This document shows, one piece after another, positions 20,101-27,915 of a stretch of DNA of 32,743 bases. The notes below the pieces were generated by a model. It saw nothing but the letters and a program-made list of their open reading frames with translations, did no database searches and was not told the origin of the DNA. Numbering within the stretch: position 1 is the first letter of the stretch; the number at the start of each line of letters is the position of its first letter. The position numbers and the translations under genes were made by a program. The DNA is from a virus: positions 15,290 through 48,032 of the IMG/VR virus record IMGVR_UViG_3300030102_006166, one strand, 5' to 3'.

Positions 20101-23100
20101 TCTTGTTGGGGCTGAAGGCCCTGATTGTGATGGCATCGTCCCTCACTCCCCATTCTCCGAATGTCCTACCGTCAGTGGCATACATATCGGTGCAGTCGAA
20201 CTTCAACCCCTCTGGCCTGTTTATCTCATTGCCCGCATTGATGGCAGCAGCAGTGGCAGCAGCGACCAACTCGTCAGTGACCAAGCAGGTCCAGTTCAGG
20301 ACCGATGTGATTAGATAAGTACCGGTGGTCCAAGAGGATAGCCCTCGCACATCGAAGAACTGCGTTCCGTTCCTGCTGCCATATGAGAGAGTGAGGCCGA
20401 CATCAGCATCCCCATCCCCGCTGTTGTCTGTGATTTGTATTATCCCGTTCTTCCTCGGGAAGCCCAAGTATCCCAGTTTGTCATCGGTGAATGAGGTGTC
20501 GAAGGGTACGCCGAAACCTATGGTCATCGTGGTCCTGCCAGCGATACCCAGATTAGCGACGCTGGCCGTGACTTTGGTAGCCGCATTTGGCGCGTTCACT
20601 CCCCTCCATCTGTTTCCTCGCCAATTATTGCCGAGAGTCTCAGTACTGACGGCGTCGAAGTCCATTCTCCCAGTGGCGTCGTTGTCGCCCTGCATGTTGT
20701 TGCCTATGGTGAAACCACCCTGAGCGACATCCCTGTCGTCAAAGAAGACGCACACCTCATCCTCTATGGTGTTGGGTAGCACGGTATTCTCGTTGGAGAA
20801 TGCATCACCGTCCCTTCTGTATATGTATCGTATGCCGTGCTCGACACCGACGTTGTCCTTGAATCTGAATCCGTATATGTCCGATGTGCCGATGTTGTCC
20901 GTTAGTATGTCGGTTGAGGGTATGTAGGAGCCGTAAGACGTGGTTGATGATTCCCCGTATCTGTTGTTGAAGGATGTGTCGTTGACCTTGCCGAAGCCCC
21001 ATTTGCCTGCGTTGGGAGCCCACCCCGGTACACCGCTCGCAACCAGACCGCCGAAGTTGATTCTGGCTGTTGCACGAGAGCCGGTGCGTAGTCCCTTCAC
21101 CAATGTTGAAGATGAACCCTTGACGTCAAAAGATTCTACGTTGATAGAATTATGACTTTTACCACTGATTGAATCCGACACTGCTCGAAGCACTGTGTCA
21201 TCCTCGAAGTCTGCGACGCTCTGCACATCCTCACCGCTCTCTTCCGCTGTGATGTACTGCTGTAGGGTCGTGACTGGTGCGAACGGTCGCCCATGCTTGT
21301 TCAATGGCATGGGAGCGGGGTGCATGTTCTCCCCCTCGCCTTCCTCTGGTAGTGCCCAGAAGTTTCTCCATCGACCACCATGGCCTATGAGGAACTCAGG
21401 CTGATAGGAATCCTGACCGGTGCTGTTGTCCAACCACACGCAGAAGTTCCTACCTGTTGCACCGGGAACAGTGCTGTGTATCACTATCGAGACACCAGAA
21501 TCGCCATTCAGGTCCTGAACCTCTCTGCCTATGTGAGCCCTCACGTATCCCATGTGAGTGCCCTCATTGCCGTCATTGGTATGCCAGAACGGTGATGGGT
21601 CATGCGCGGAACCGTTGTTCGTTCTCGCTGTGAGAGCACCGTGTTGGTTGATTAGCCTGACAACTTCCTCCGCTGCTTTGTTTATGTTGACCACTCCGTC
21701 CTTGAGTTTGACCTCTCCCATGTCAACGGTAAGCCTTCTGACGAAGTCCATGTCCTTCCACTCAGGAAGGTGTTGCAATCTGCTCTCCTCATGCGAGGTC
21801 AGGTCCAATGACTCTGCTCTGATTCCCCTGAGACACAGGAAGGCTGGTATCACTCTCGTACCATCCGGTGTGTCGAAGAAGGTAGATGGGTCTCTGAAAC
21901 TGGCTCCAGCGGTCCCCTCTCTCAGTTTTATGAGAGCCTTGATGAATGAGTCGATATCGCTGCTTGCTGATTTCCTGCTCAAGAAATGCAGCCCGTCTGC
22001 GACCTTATGCAACACCGTCGAGTCTCTCGTTCTAGGCACCGTGCTGTACCCGAGCCTCAAGTTGTCCGCTTTGCCAGCAAGAGAGTATTCGGTGTGCACA
22101 TGGTGACCATGGGCCTTGCCGTATATCCTGACGCTGGTGTTGTCCCTACCATCAGTGGGTAGAACATGTGAGCCAGTGGGTACGTTGCTCTCCAACAGGT
22201 CACTGGATTGTCTGTTTGCCAAGTCATGTGCATATGCGCTCTCTATGAACTTGGATTGCTGTGTGCTCCTGATGTAAGGGTTCTGTGATAAGTACCCATT
22301 AGTCACGTCTATCTGAGTGGTCCAGTGGCTAGGCCCCAAGCCACCGTACTTGGCATTCAACTTGTAGAGTGGGGTTCTGCTAGTAGTGGCGGTATCAACG
22401 ACCTCTTTTCTCCATCCTAGTTGGGTCGCCTCGGGGCTTGTCTGCACTTGCATGAAGATGTCTTGGAAAGCGATGAACTCCCTGTCGTGTGCCACGTCGT
22501 ATAGCAGGACGCGCGCGTGGTCCGCAGTGGAGAGATACGGGTCAATGTAAGCCACGGTAGGTGCTTGGGACACAGTGAGGCCGAGTGCGAGGTAGTTCTC
22601 CTCTATCGTCCTGTTGACATGCTGCACGTAGTTTCTAGCAGTCTCTAGGCAGTCATTGCCAATCAGGAAGTTCTCTATTGGAGTGCTGTCTCTCGGTGTG
22701 TTGCTCAACGAGCCCGTTCCCCCAGTGAACTCAGACCACACTTGTGACTCGTTGTAAACTCCCCTGCTCTTTGCGAAAAGGCCCTCAACAGCATGTGGGT
22801 TGTTGTAGGACATGTTGGCCCATATCGTATCCCCATCCCTGAGACCACCGGGTGCATACGGGTTGAGCCACTGTGTGTTAAGTATGGCATCCTTGTCCTC
22901 GTAGTCACCCATGAGAACCGCTAGTTTAGCGGATGCTGGAATAGTGGGCGCATTGGCTGATAGGTGAATCTTGGTGCCATCGGCACCATCCGAGTTAGTG
23001 ACGACTCTAGTCACTGTTCCTATCTTTCGAATGTCATCCGGGTTTCCTGAGAGGGCATTGAGGACGTAGTAGTATATCTCATCATCCTTCTTGATATTCA

Positions 23101-26100
23101 TATTGTGAAGGTCGTGTAGTGTCTTCTCTCCACTTAATGTGACTGTGACGAATTGCTCTGGGTTGGAACTAGCATTGTTAGTGCCTATCGATATGTTCTG
23201 GTCTATGTGTAGATTGTTGAACAGTTCCCTATAGAGGACACCACCTTCTACTACAGCGTTGCTTGTGTATGAGATGCCTTGCCCTAGGACTCTGGCAGCC
23301 TTCCTGCTGAGAGTGATTGTCTTGTTTACGAGGGTGCCGGGGTGACTGCCCATTGATGTGTTGTATGCGAGGGTTATGCTGTTTTCAGGAGTGGTTGTGG
23401 AGCCAACGGTCTTGAGGTTGCCATGATAGTGGTATCTATGAACAGTGGTGCCATCGTCGTATTGCACCTCGTATATCAGTTCGCCTTGTTCCAATGGTGC
23501 GTTAGCGAGACTGTCGTATCCTAGGTTGGGAAACTTGGCGAAGTCCTCCGCACTCAAGGTGAGGGTCACCGCATTCTCATTGTTGCCGAGAGACGTGATT
23601 TGCTGACTGAGCGGCTTGCCGCTGGCTCTCTTCACATTCACTCTAGGTGCATGTGGGTTGCTTTCTGGTCCTGCCTTGAACTCCACTGCTGTCACGTACT
23701 GCCTGAGACCGTAGTCCACATTCCCACCCTGTGTCTTCACGCTGGCTGCATCGAAGTAGTACTCGCTCCTGTCTTCGAAATCAGAGGACGGGCTCACGTC
23801 GTCAGAGAACATGGGCTTCAGTTCCCTGTTGAGTCTGGCCTCGTTGAGAAATACGGCCATGCCCGGTTCGAGCGAGTCGAAGAACTCCGGACTGTGACCG
23901 TATTCGGTGTCTAGTATGTTCAAGTACCCATCAGTCGTATTGACGTTGGTGTAATAGGCATACTCACCATTGGCCAAGTTTATCTTCCTGTATCTGAAGG
24001 CATTGGTGATACCCTGATACGTGTCTGTTGATGTCGATGATGTGGGGAAGATTCCTATGTTGGAGACATACAGGCGTTTTACGGCTCCAGTTCCGGGGAC
24101 TCGTGATTGGGTCCACTTCTCCACTGTCGATGATGAGACGTATTGCCTGTTCGCTATGGCGAAGGAGTAGGCTGATTCCGCTTCCCTGTCCGCTGGGCTG
24201 GTTCCCTTCGGCCTCCTACCGACGGGTGACGGATTGTACGTGTGTGCTGTGTGAGTCGCATCCACATGAATCTTGAAGCCGTTCTCAGGACCCACTGTGC
24301 TCTTGAAGAACTGGTTCGTGAAGAGCGGTATCTCAGCAATCGCTCTGGTGCTGGCATACTGGGTGCCGAGTTGGTAGTCATGTGACACGTCATTCAGGGC
24401 TTGATGCATCCTGTCGTTGACCGTGCTGCCGTTCTCTATGTTGGACTCGTCTCCGAAGTCAGGCTCGTTGTATACGGTGAAGTTGCCGTATATCTCAACG
24501 GTGCCACTGGTAGCACCCACCATTAGACCGGTGGCGTTCAGCAGTTCGCCTATCGTGGTGTACTCGGAGCCCGCCGCGCTCACGAAGTCACCAGAGCCTA
24601 ATGAAGAAGCGGTGAAGTTGAATGTGGTGCCAGTCTTGGTTGAGTACTTGGCACTGCTGCCATCTGGTAGGTATATGCTGCCGTATCTGGGGAAGCCGTA
24701 AGTGCCCCAACTCGCTAGGTCTTCCGAGTTGTTGTTGAGGGGCTCGACGAACAACGCGCCTGTTCCGGTGATGAAGTTCATGTCGAGTTTGACCGCTGTG
24801 ACTGCGTATGCCCTACGAGTAGAGTAGGACTCGTGTGCCAGCATGCTCTTCTGATACACGGGTTTGGTGTCCATGGCTCCCTGACCGGGACCACCCAAGG
24901 TGACTGTGACAACTGGTGAGTTAGGCTCTATCTCCTTGACTATGTGGGAGTCAGGACTACCAGTGCCAACGAAGTCCACGTTCCTAGAGTTAGCGGACTC
25001 CGACAAGCCGACGCAGTGTATGACGGTGAAGTTGCCCTTGTCAGCGGAGTCGTTCTCCCTTATGCTTCTGACTCTTGCCCTACTGAGCATGCACATTATC
25101 CTGAAGACGTTTGGAGTAGTACCTTGGTCAAACGTAGTATCCTCGGTGCTCCTGACCCTGCTCAGTTGATTTGTCCTCGACCTATCACTTGGTTGGACTA
25201 TTAGCCTCATGTTGGACGTGGCACCATCAACCACCTCTGAGTTGTCTATGATGTCGAAGACCTCATGGACAGGTGAGTAGGATGATGTGATACCAGTGTC
25301 GAAGGCCCCGTTCGTAGGTGGCCCAGCGTAATTTGTCGCAGGTGATGCCCTTGAGTAGTCGCCTAGATTGCTCAAGGTCGGAACCACTGATGGCTTGGGT
25401 AGCATCATCTTGTTGAAGACTGACTCATGAGCGCCTGTGCTGCTTGTCGAATCCAGTATTACAGATGGAGCCTTGTTGCTTGAAGTGCTGTCGCTTCTGG
25501 GAGTATAGTTTGCTGGTGACAAAGACTCATCGATACCAGCATCGGCAGCGTATCCCTCGCTGTTGTCACCGATTAGGCCGTGTGGTAGCAGCATGTTGCT
25601 GTTGGACTGCAACTGACCAGAGTCGTATTCTATGATACCACCAGCAGCATAGAGGGTCTTTCCTGACGACAGCGAAGCGACTATGGCATCGTATATGTAG
25701 GACCCAGCCCCAGTTGAGACGTCCGATGCTGGCACTGTCTTCTCGACTATGAGCATCGGGTGGTATGGTCTGACTGTTCCCGTCTTGGTATTGTTGCCTA
25801 CTCCAGTGGCTTCGAATATCGTGCCTACATTGCTATCTGTAGCACCTACTGAGGTGAAATCGCTATCACCAGCACTGACTATTACGTACACCTCGCCGCT
25901 GACTAAGGAGCCGTCAGCCACTGTTGTGTACATGCTCGCACCAGTGAGGTCTATCGCATTGTAGTGAATCTCGACATAGGGAGCGAACTTGATGTTGGTA
26001 CTGCTCAATTGTGGTACGTGTAGCAACGCCACTCTGCTCTTGGAGGAGGGTCTGAGATGGTGTCTCCTTATGTCGTTCTCATACTTGTCACCCAGCATCG

Positions 26101-27901
26101 GAACCGGTCCTTTGAGAGCGAAGGGCCTGAAGTCGAATGAAGACCCACCTATGGCGAGCAGTTTCCTCTTCCCCGCAGGTGGGCTGTTGGTGTTCTGATA
26201 GGTATTGACGGCATGCGTGACGGTGCCTGTGTTGACCACCTTGTTGACCGATACGGCATTCATGTCCCTGAACACGTCCAATCTGCTGTTGATTGATATC
26301 TGGTGCTCAACACCATCCTGCATCTGGTCGTATACTATGTCTATGAGGTCGGCCTGACCGTCTCCTTTCAGGTCGACTATCTCCTCATTGGCATCAGGCA
26401 GCATCCTCAGGTAGGGATGGCCATCTACGTGGTTCCTGATGTGCCTACCACTGTGCCCTATCTGGTACTCGGTATCAACACCAGTGTACCAAGTCACTGC
26501 GAAGGGATTGTTCGTATCGACATCACTGGTTGACATCCTCGATGAGTACACCAGACCATGTCTGTGTGAGTCGCTCTCGTCTATGACCATCTGTCCTGTC
26601 CTGTCAATCATCTGCGTGGAGAAGTGAGGGGGCTGGTGTGGTCTTCCAGAGCCTGAGTCAACAAGCAGGTCAGCACCTACTACGACGAAGTAGGCATCAG
26701 AGTCAGCGGTCCTGTCAGTGCTGAGTACTCCCATCAGACCGTCATTCGCAGCGCCTCTGGTATGGTCCAAGTGTATGCTGGACACAGTGAGAGTAGGGGT
26801 GCCAAACATCGAGTTTATCGAATGGAGCCTGACTCTCTCTGGTGGTTTGCCGTTTGGTTTCCTAGTCTTCTGGTCTATCGAGTTCGGGTTTATGAGCAGG
26901 TTGTACGGTACGTGGGGGATGTACTTCTCACCACTTGAAGGATGTGTGACTGTGTACTTGCCTGAACTGAATGGGGTTGCTGTGAAGTCTATGCTACCTG
27001 TAGGGAAGTTCGCAGATGTGGCTGTCTTTCCTGTGAGTGCTCTTACTAATGTAGCGACATCCGTCGTGGTCATTGTTATTGTACCGAGGGAGGTGCTGGT
27101 GTGTAGACCGGATATAGCGCTGAAGTTGAACTCGGTCTCTATGGGTGCTATCGGCTCCTCGAATCTGTATAGGAGCATCGAGGTGTCGTCTTTCAATGGA
27201 GACTTGGCGTTCTTCATGGAGTCCCTGAAGCCAGCCTTGATGTGTATGGATTCCATAACTCCCCTGAACTCACCACCCTTGCCGCCGATGAATATGTTGG
27301 AGTTGGATTTTGACATGGTAAGTGGTTTGTCTATCAATGACTTGGATGCCATCAGGTCACCGTTGACGTAGAGTTGGATTGCCTTCTGCCTGACAGTCGC
27401 TATGATGTGCAATAGTTGCCTGTTGTTCCTGTTCAGGTCAGTCGCTATGCCGTATGTGCTGGTATCGAACCTATTGTACGAGTCGTGTATGCCGCCGAAG
27501 TCGGATGCTGGGTACACAGTGCCCTCATAGCCAGTGCTGGTTCTGCTTGCCGTGCTTATCTCATGGTACTCGGTATCACCACCATTGTTCAGATAGACGC
27601 TGAAGGTGGCCGGACCGGGTGTGTCAACAGTGCCGACGGTTAGTTTGAATTGTCCCTCTTTCTCTATTACCGTACCACCGCAGTCCGGCATGACCCATGC
27701 CTCTATCGCAATCTCCCTGCTGTAAAGACCAGAGGTTATCGAGAGAGCAGGGTCATCGTTATTGTCACTCAGCAGATGCATCACGCTGTCGTTGCCCTGT
27801 GAGTTCTTCTTGGCCACTGAGAATGTGGTGTCGGGAACTATGATGCTGTCACTCACACCATCGAGGAAGAAGGCATGATTGGTACGGCTAAGAACTGACA
27901 C
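11132..27901 (-). CDS. Giant LamG-domain tail/adhesin protein (5,589 residues)
   Basis: One uninterrupted frame of 5,589 codons, about 600 kDa. Start GTG 27901, with GGGGATGA three bases before it and an in-frame TGA two codons upstream; stop TGA overlaps the hub ATG. Residues about 8-270 form a LamG/concanavalin-like sandwich (AIEAWVMPD, LHIIATVRQKAIQLYVNG, NIFIGGKGG, SIHIKAGF), a fold that often binds glycans. Residues about 665-715 (VIVSAGDSDFTSVGATDS) are a small module I associate with marine phage tail proteins; about 2755-2805 hold a VGD...IG...ITL module also present in the 868-residue fibre. The rest is Asn/Gly/Ser/Thr-rich, beta-like, poor in Cys, with no catalytic motif I could see. 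HxH motifs occur near 1487, 1932, 4105 and 4794. Lying between distal tail and hub genes, it probably forms a large tail-tip or fibre structure that contacts the host. Function beyond LamG is unknown. Confidence 0.75.
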   Translation of the reverse strand: MSVLSRTNHAFFLDGVSDSIIVPDTTFSVAKKNSQGNDSVMHLLSDNNDDPALSITSGLYSREIAIEAWVMPDCGGTVIEKEGQFKLTVGTVDTPGPATFSVYLNNGGDTEYHEISTASRTSTGYEGTVYPASDFGGIHDSYNRFDTSTYGIATDLNRNNRQLLHIIATVRQKAIQLYVNGDLMASKSLIDKPLTMSKSNSNIFIGGKGGEFRGVMESIHIKAGFRDSMKNAKSPLKDDTSMLLYRFEEPIAPIETEFNFSAISGLHTSTSLGTITMTTTDVATLVRALTGKTATSANFPTGSIDFTATPFSSGKYTVTHPSSGEKYIPHVPYNLLINPNSIDQKTRKPNGKPPERVRLHSINSMFGTPTLTVSSIHLDHTRGAANDGLMGVLSTDRTADSDAYFVVVGADLLVDSGSGRPHQPPHFSTQMIDRTGQMVIDESDSHRHGLVYSSRMSTSDVDTNNPFAVTWYTGVDTEYQIGHSGRHIRNHVDGHPYLRMLPDANEEIVDLKGDGQADLIDIVYDQMQDGVEHQISINSRLDVFRDMNAVSVNKVVNTGTVTHAVNTYQNTNSPPAGKRKLLAIGGSSFDFRPFALKGPVPMLGDKYENDIRRHHLRPSSKSRVALLHVPQLSSTNIKFAPYVEIHYNAIDLTGASMYTTVADGSLVSGEVYVIVSAGDSDFTSVGATDSNVGTIFEATGVGNNTKTGTVRPYHPMLIVEKTVPASDVSTGAGSYIYDAIVASLSSGKTLYAAGGIIEYDSGQLQSNSNMLLPHGLIGDNSEGYAADAGIDESLSPANYTPRSDSTSSNKAPSVILDSTSSTGAHESVFNKMMLPKPSVVPTLSNLGDYSRASPATNYAGPPTNGAFDTGITSSYSPVHEVFDIIDNSEVVDGATSNMRLIVQPSDRSRTNQLSRVRSTEDTTFDQGTTPNVFRIMCMLSRARVRSIRENDSADKGNFTVIHCVGLSESANSRNVDFVGTGSPDSHIVKEIEPNSPVVTVTLGGPGQGAMDTKPVYQKSMLAHESYSTRRAYAVTAVKLDMNFITGTGALFVEPLNNNSEDLASWGTYGFPRYGSIYLPDGSSAKYSTKTGTTFNFTASSLGSGDFVSAAGSEYTTIGELLNATGLMVGATSGTVEIYGNFTVYNEPDFGDESNIENGSTVNDRMHQALNDVSHDYQLGTQYASTRAIAEIPLFTNQFFKSTVGPENGFKIHVDATHTAHTYNPSPVGRRPKGTSPADREAESAYSFAIANRQYVSSSTVEKWTQSRVPGTGAVKRLYVSNIGIFPTSSTSTDTYQGITNAFRYRKINLANGEYAYYTNVNTTDGYLNILDTEYGHSPEFFDSLEPGMAVFLNEARLNRELKPMFSDDVSPSSDFEDRSEYYFDAASVKTQGGNVDYGLRQYVTAVEFKAGPESNPHAPRVNVKRASGKPLSQQITSLGNNENAVTLTLSAEDFAKFPNLGYDSLANAPLEQGELIYEVQYDDGTTVHRYHYHGNLKTVGSTTTPENSITLAYNTSMGSHPGTLVNKTITLSRKAARVLGQGISYTSNAVVEGGVLYRELFNNLHIDQNISIGTNNASSNPEQFVTVTLSGEKTLHDLHNMNIKKDDEIYYYVLNALSGNPDDIRKIGTVTRVVTNSDGADGTKIHLSANAPTIPASAKLAVLMGDYEDKDAILNTQWLNPYAPGGLRDGDTIWANMSYNNPHAVEGLFAKSRGVYNESQVWSEFTGGTGSLSNTPRDSTPIENFLIGNDCLETARNYVQHVNRTIEENYLALGLTVSQAPTVAYIDPYLSTADHARVLLYDVAHDREFIAFQDIFMQVQTSPEATQLGWRKEVVDTATTSRTPLYKLNAKYGGLGPSHWTTQIDVTNGYLSQNPYIRSTQQSKFIESAYAHDLANRQSSDLLESNVPTGSHVLPTDGRDNTSVRIYGKAHGHHVHTEYSLAGKADNLRLGYSTVPRTRDSTVLHKVADGLHFLSRKSASSDIDSFIKALIKLREGTAGASFRDPSTFFDTPDGTRVIPAFLCLRGIRAESLDLTSHEESRLQHLPEWKDMDFVRRLTVDMGEVKLKDGVVNINKAAEEVVRLINQHGALTARTNNGSAHDPSPFWHTNDGNEGTHMGYVRAHIGREVQDLNGDSGVSIVIHSTVPGATGRNFCVWLDNSTGQDSYQPEFLIGHGGRWRNFWALPEEGEGENMHPAPMPLNKHGRPFAPVTTLQQYITAEESGEDVQSVADFEDDTVLRAVSDSISGKSHNSINVESFDVKGSSSTLVKGLRTGSRATARINFGGLVASGVPGWAPNAGKWGFGKVNDTSFNNRYGESSTTSYGSYIPSTDILTDNIGTSDIYGFRFKDNVGVEHGIRYIYRRDGDAFSNENTVLPNTIEDEVCVFFDDRDVAQGGFTIGNNMQGDNDATGRMDFDAVSTETLGNNWRGNRWRGVNAPNAATKVTASVANLGIAGRTTMTIGFGVPFDTSFTDDKLGYLGFPRKNGIIQITDNSGDGDADVGLTLSYGSRNGTQFFDVRGLSSWTTGTYLITSVLNWTCLVTDELVAAATAAAINAGNEINRPEGLKFDCTDMYATDGRTFGEWGVRDDAITIRAFSPNKNVTPLSGSFSATLHRDFGIHAAHLEFGELKKAVRPSGTATWNFDTSRASTDAIIDGSRNIDCGYLPFNVLKINSVARGPHSNTATPIFVDSKNNAVNTREWSLGLKGISYTRVSGDHILPKIDNPVTRYETGWTTTGSLLTEGEYSEGHTGTITTDTNPAHHNVVVGDLLADNADRVIGKVVALSGASITLDSLRTSIGDNLQIVKRRALTASTRDWQRGVTLSASMFHFAIPACHESGGIPSFGERKRVYLSPKASVMAESKRSINTDCSITLEWDIDNSTGEMPREITFHRNILSTHVNPDFDGLRSVGSVFSEPVVMFRGGRRSRDHSVPLYFGGGFSGVTLDVNDGTQNDYSSFYTHPYANGPTGVSGIQNASEISTSHAMLDANAMFAFFPGAALCNQHRGSITPPAFNKDNVLSPDLHSTTTLANDVVTAKPVPLLLRFPHPTARYEDHVNGTENKTTYVIFGPGQAFPYTREVRDTDGAVTNLNISGRDNRFEPGPGLIITGQPSAGWATVPNSESNSNLVFPNHIDNDNTPGSNAEFGPMTKTRYNATAGFHWRAMVNWETPAGYCMKGKFLQRPAHGRHYGQQFSDATPYHATDLLPIHPKIHTPVISYGIAMAADTVWHMDGGFHPGGHWMNDQITFNPPHPTLGSRINGKAWPRSGQIQPTAFRTSGIMLGKVLNYNGNTSETVTTGDSKMDYVVVDATRCQNGEELATVLGAAINAFPGAGALKALGGTHMPSMGNAMRQDRYGWVSVGTCSSDVQSAHPTKVLVVDTNTPNQVTSEQVPASGWLRAHAGNNVSWACYHSREVADDGDIRFYLAPNRITGKNEFENKGVWEDEDGVGSSSNGFPTIPNNANIFVWSKAGTIRFNNVNASTRDHMTQAHFSGIADAIDRTKPIGAVGWHGERYSLLNSLKISTTTTVNSSASTTSGYAAGLGAYHPSLAFSPYGTAGTVMSTHGSVPVVAPMKHSPESISPIDGIGTNVAQYLKKSQFYINFPKADGTGWTSGTMTPYFQDSDVTTGSVTHWSSPTNYTTTLPEELTHPQGLYTSAFLVVSYECETALKNKYDRDLIQCNGDWLHLKTNSVNRIRSAGTTQFDPRVHNQDRFTAPANAGPNVEALIKTGTTVPTATVGSNWTDSMPSVFHTAFGNNGDADNDLSLQNAVPGLNKTGDLLFDLDRSVGSALLESADAKRNVSSDKFTGTAYTASTGNSVAYPTEYWMGDVNAFQMYSNSPVKNFSVENIVWKRMDGGNLSLPAINARGLGAVPWVTRVDTTGSSDTAFLTGEKIYGNVRFSFETTNSAMMPVLQAQELSHPELMRKNPYSVGNVLNIPNEEIQFQSITVIDDAGQEHVIEGGSPLGTVIRGFRTPPDRGVNGKAPALANSGNTPNLKVRLPNPDSIPGNIVVRSGYDPIQAYQNETMGSGGMIHPDLSDTHIGHLFDNSVAGPRNHPTYEDHNWERINPVTFDSEVGAWIDNNPLKSSYELHDRTLLFHVTKMGHTHTHRYPTVYDYSFGSSGACSLQNQTVSVTSWDATNSQLVVNQTLDANIFDAGFGTKEVADNRKFLRVYNPTTDEGAVCSYTSAGSTTLTVVGDVDFADFMLSQTVTDLKVVASYYLPAGSTRFFAARRLTDHAEVSGNSPDMAHTLYFAGDTVAHNAYLKPQMTPMPYPRMGHHFVTPTMPMLPGHWAHPAYQALYKRHLADFNSTTPFRDAGLFDKHTTSTNSLADVETSLGTSLVDNINPLEAEVNFSGVNAAPSPPSDIHGGAFTLMFETGVKYDGYGVLASSGTAGTMNSLGGHTVVLEAAANYTLERHFPDPAEVGAYQIVIQPNLFSNQLVGYHNNTTVGLTSQQVNTVVGIKRDKSRGTKIGGLALILAKEVQADVRGCEVFVNEVMLDINPDHGSQFTNIPPLMSYNPLGVQLTESPSFTRRGFPYASMFSDATPGYTLNIPWWSILHKNGPQGNEAAGFRNLSQYAPDDYYLFSRSTFGSIGNQLTINGYTSMYIDIYSNIRESISINPKSTVVSFSTGTGKMQITNANTFPISPYYSQVVEYTGKNGKRYTRELISRSGANADRNRGDFLQLQAGAAPFWTNLYDGAVVRLSYKYDTLPAGEIFTNKQKSVFAHILPDIIDGNQDTNNAYLPDAYICMWHPNLGRPNTYFSDSRTTLSGNSIDKSSYNSLPEHFETIHYHDFSHVISTGPFDFLIKTPKSTGTGEVVSGDSTHDAGGSNVMLSGFWPCGSRGGAHASRLDMYSYASASWNLHSTTENCNFSSASNKEWTDGDDAGNGSYSLSNGLAVGTMAARRRRPYGYRNAIRQANNKPRYGINPVRFQYEGTANVNGFNTLDYDAGPLVQVESREWGWSGNSTDDKTFPTTYVGVMERMTNFTGMLGHDKANFQVRYSDGRRMTRPFGTPVRTLRNPTPDNANVVDRDWWGDMEGKGITSLSVAAQYYLVDWWGNERGEAVRRAPVRGFGIRPSWDCGDAYEEDRTNSRTPYRRIWNNGKPIYNLKGLVNFSNGNVSVSNNYSVPRFGGVLNNTNNNNANDLVDVFAPTHSLRVGDMGNGRGVRYPTMFNEDRLTELSSPTHTTGIVLSHNTAEPLFGNGLLRPSNDVLGADEVDRGISARLGISENGLLKPEATVSSRTEDIVGTSVHKDAISRASPRIGVDAEIVEGVEQHHIVINTEAHSLHTDRSIGQRVVLEGGSQVKTSAASTLTHVNYSALSFARQSSSGSTISSAYKFSHTNTFRPYGGAYLMESRSYTGFFDDTGWGVNNLSGATKTTNPYQDVDNYKTTTVRNNENDDTVEFMLRPIRVLDNAHVEVLRFHNNLVDGTSPQYDANYYYCTSGGRYGLFTYKAENGRTGTNNIPTSRSLPDGDGPYIPVYAIVPSSSTTTPSSFGPNIPGASVTGYDTSDLSTPVTRLVISENTLQHHRSDAPRRRQESESDDKLSRLDFTVKPRFSQSLHGKGHSGDVSFNVTEHSGDGA
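13501..14160. other. AT-rich island inside the giant gene
   Basis: Hand count gives about 36% GC over these 660 bases, with the 60 bases 14041-14100 at 20%, against 55% at 12961-13020 and 62% at 15001-15060. The frame is intact and encodes residues of about 4580-4800. The sharp change suggests an acquired or separately evolving segment. Confidence 0.75.
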
Positions 27902-27915
27902 ATTTCATCCCCACA

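Noticed and set aside
26718-27371. A 217-residue plus-strand open frame, and many shorter plus-strand frames
   Set aside because: All lie antisense to long minus-strand genes with clear protein patterns and tight ribosome sites. Their translations are Leu/Ser/Val/Pro-rich shadows with no recognisable domain.
11132-27901. A peptidase or glycosidase active site in the giant protein
   Set aside because: His-rich spots such as HEESRLQH do not fit HExxH or other catalytic patterns I know, so no enzyme is claimed.
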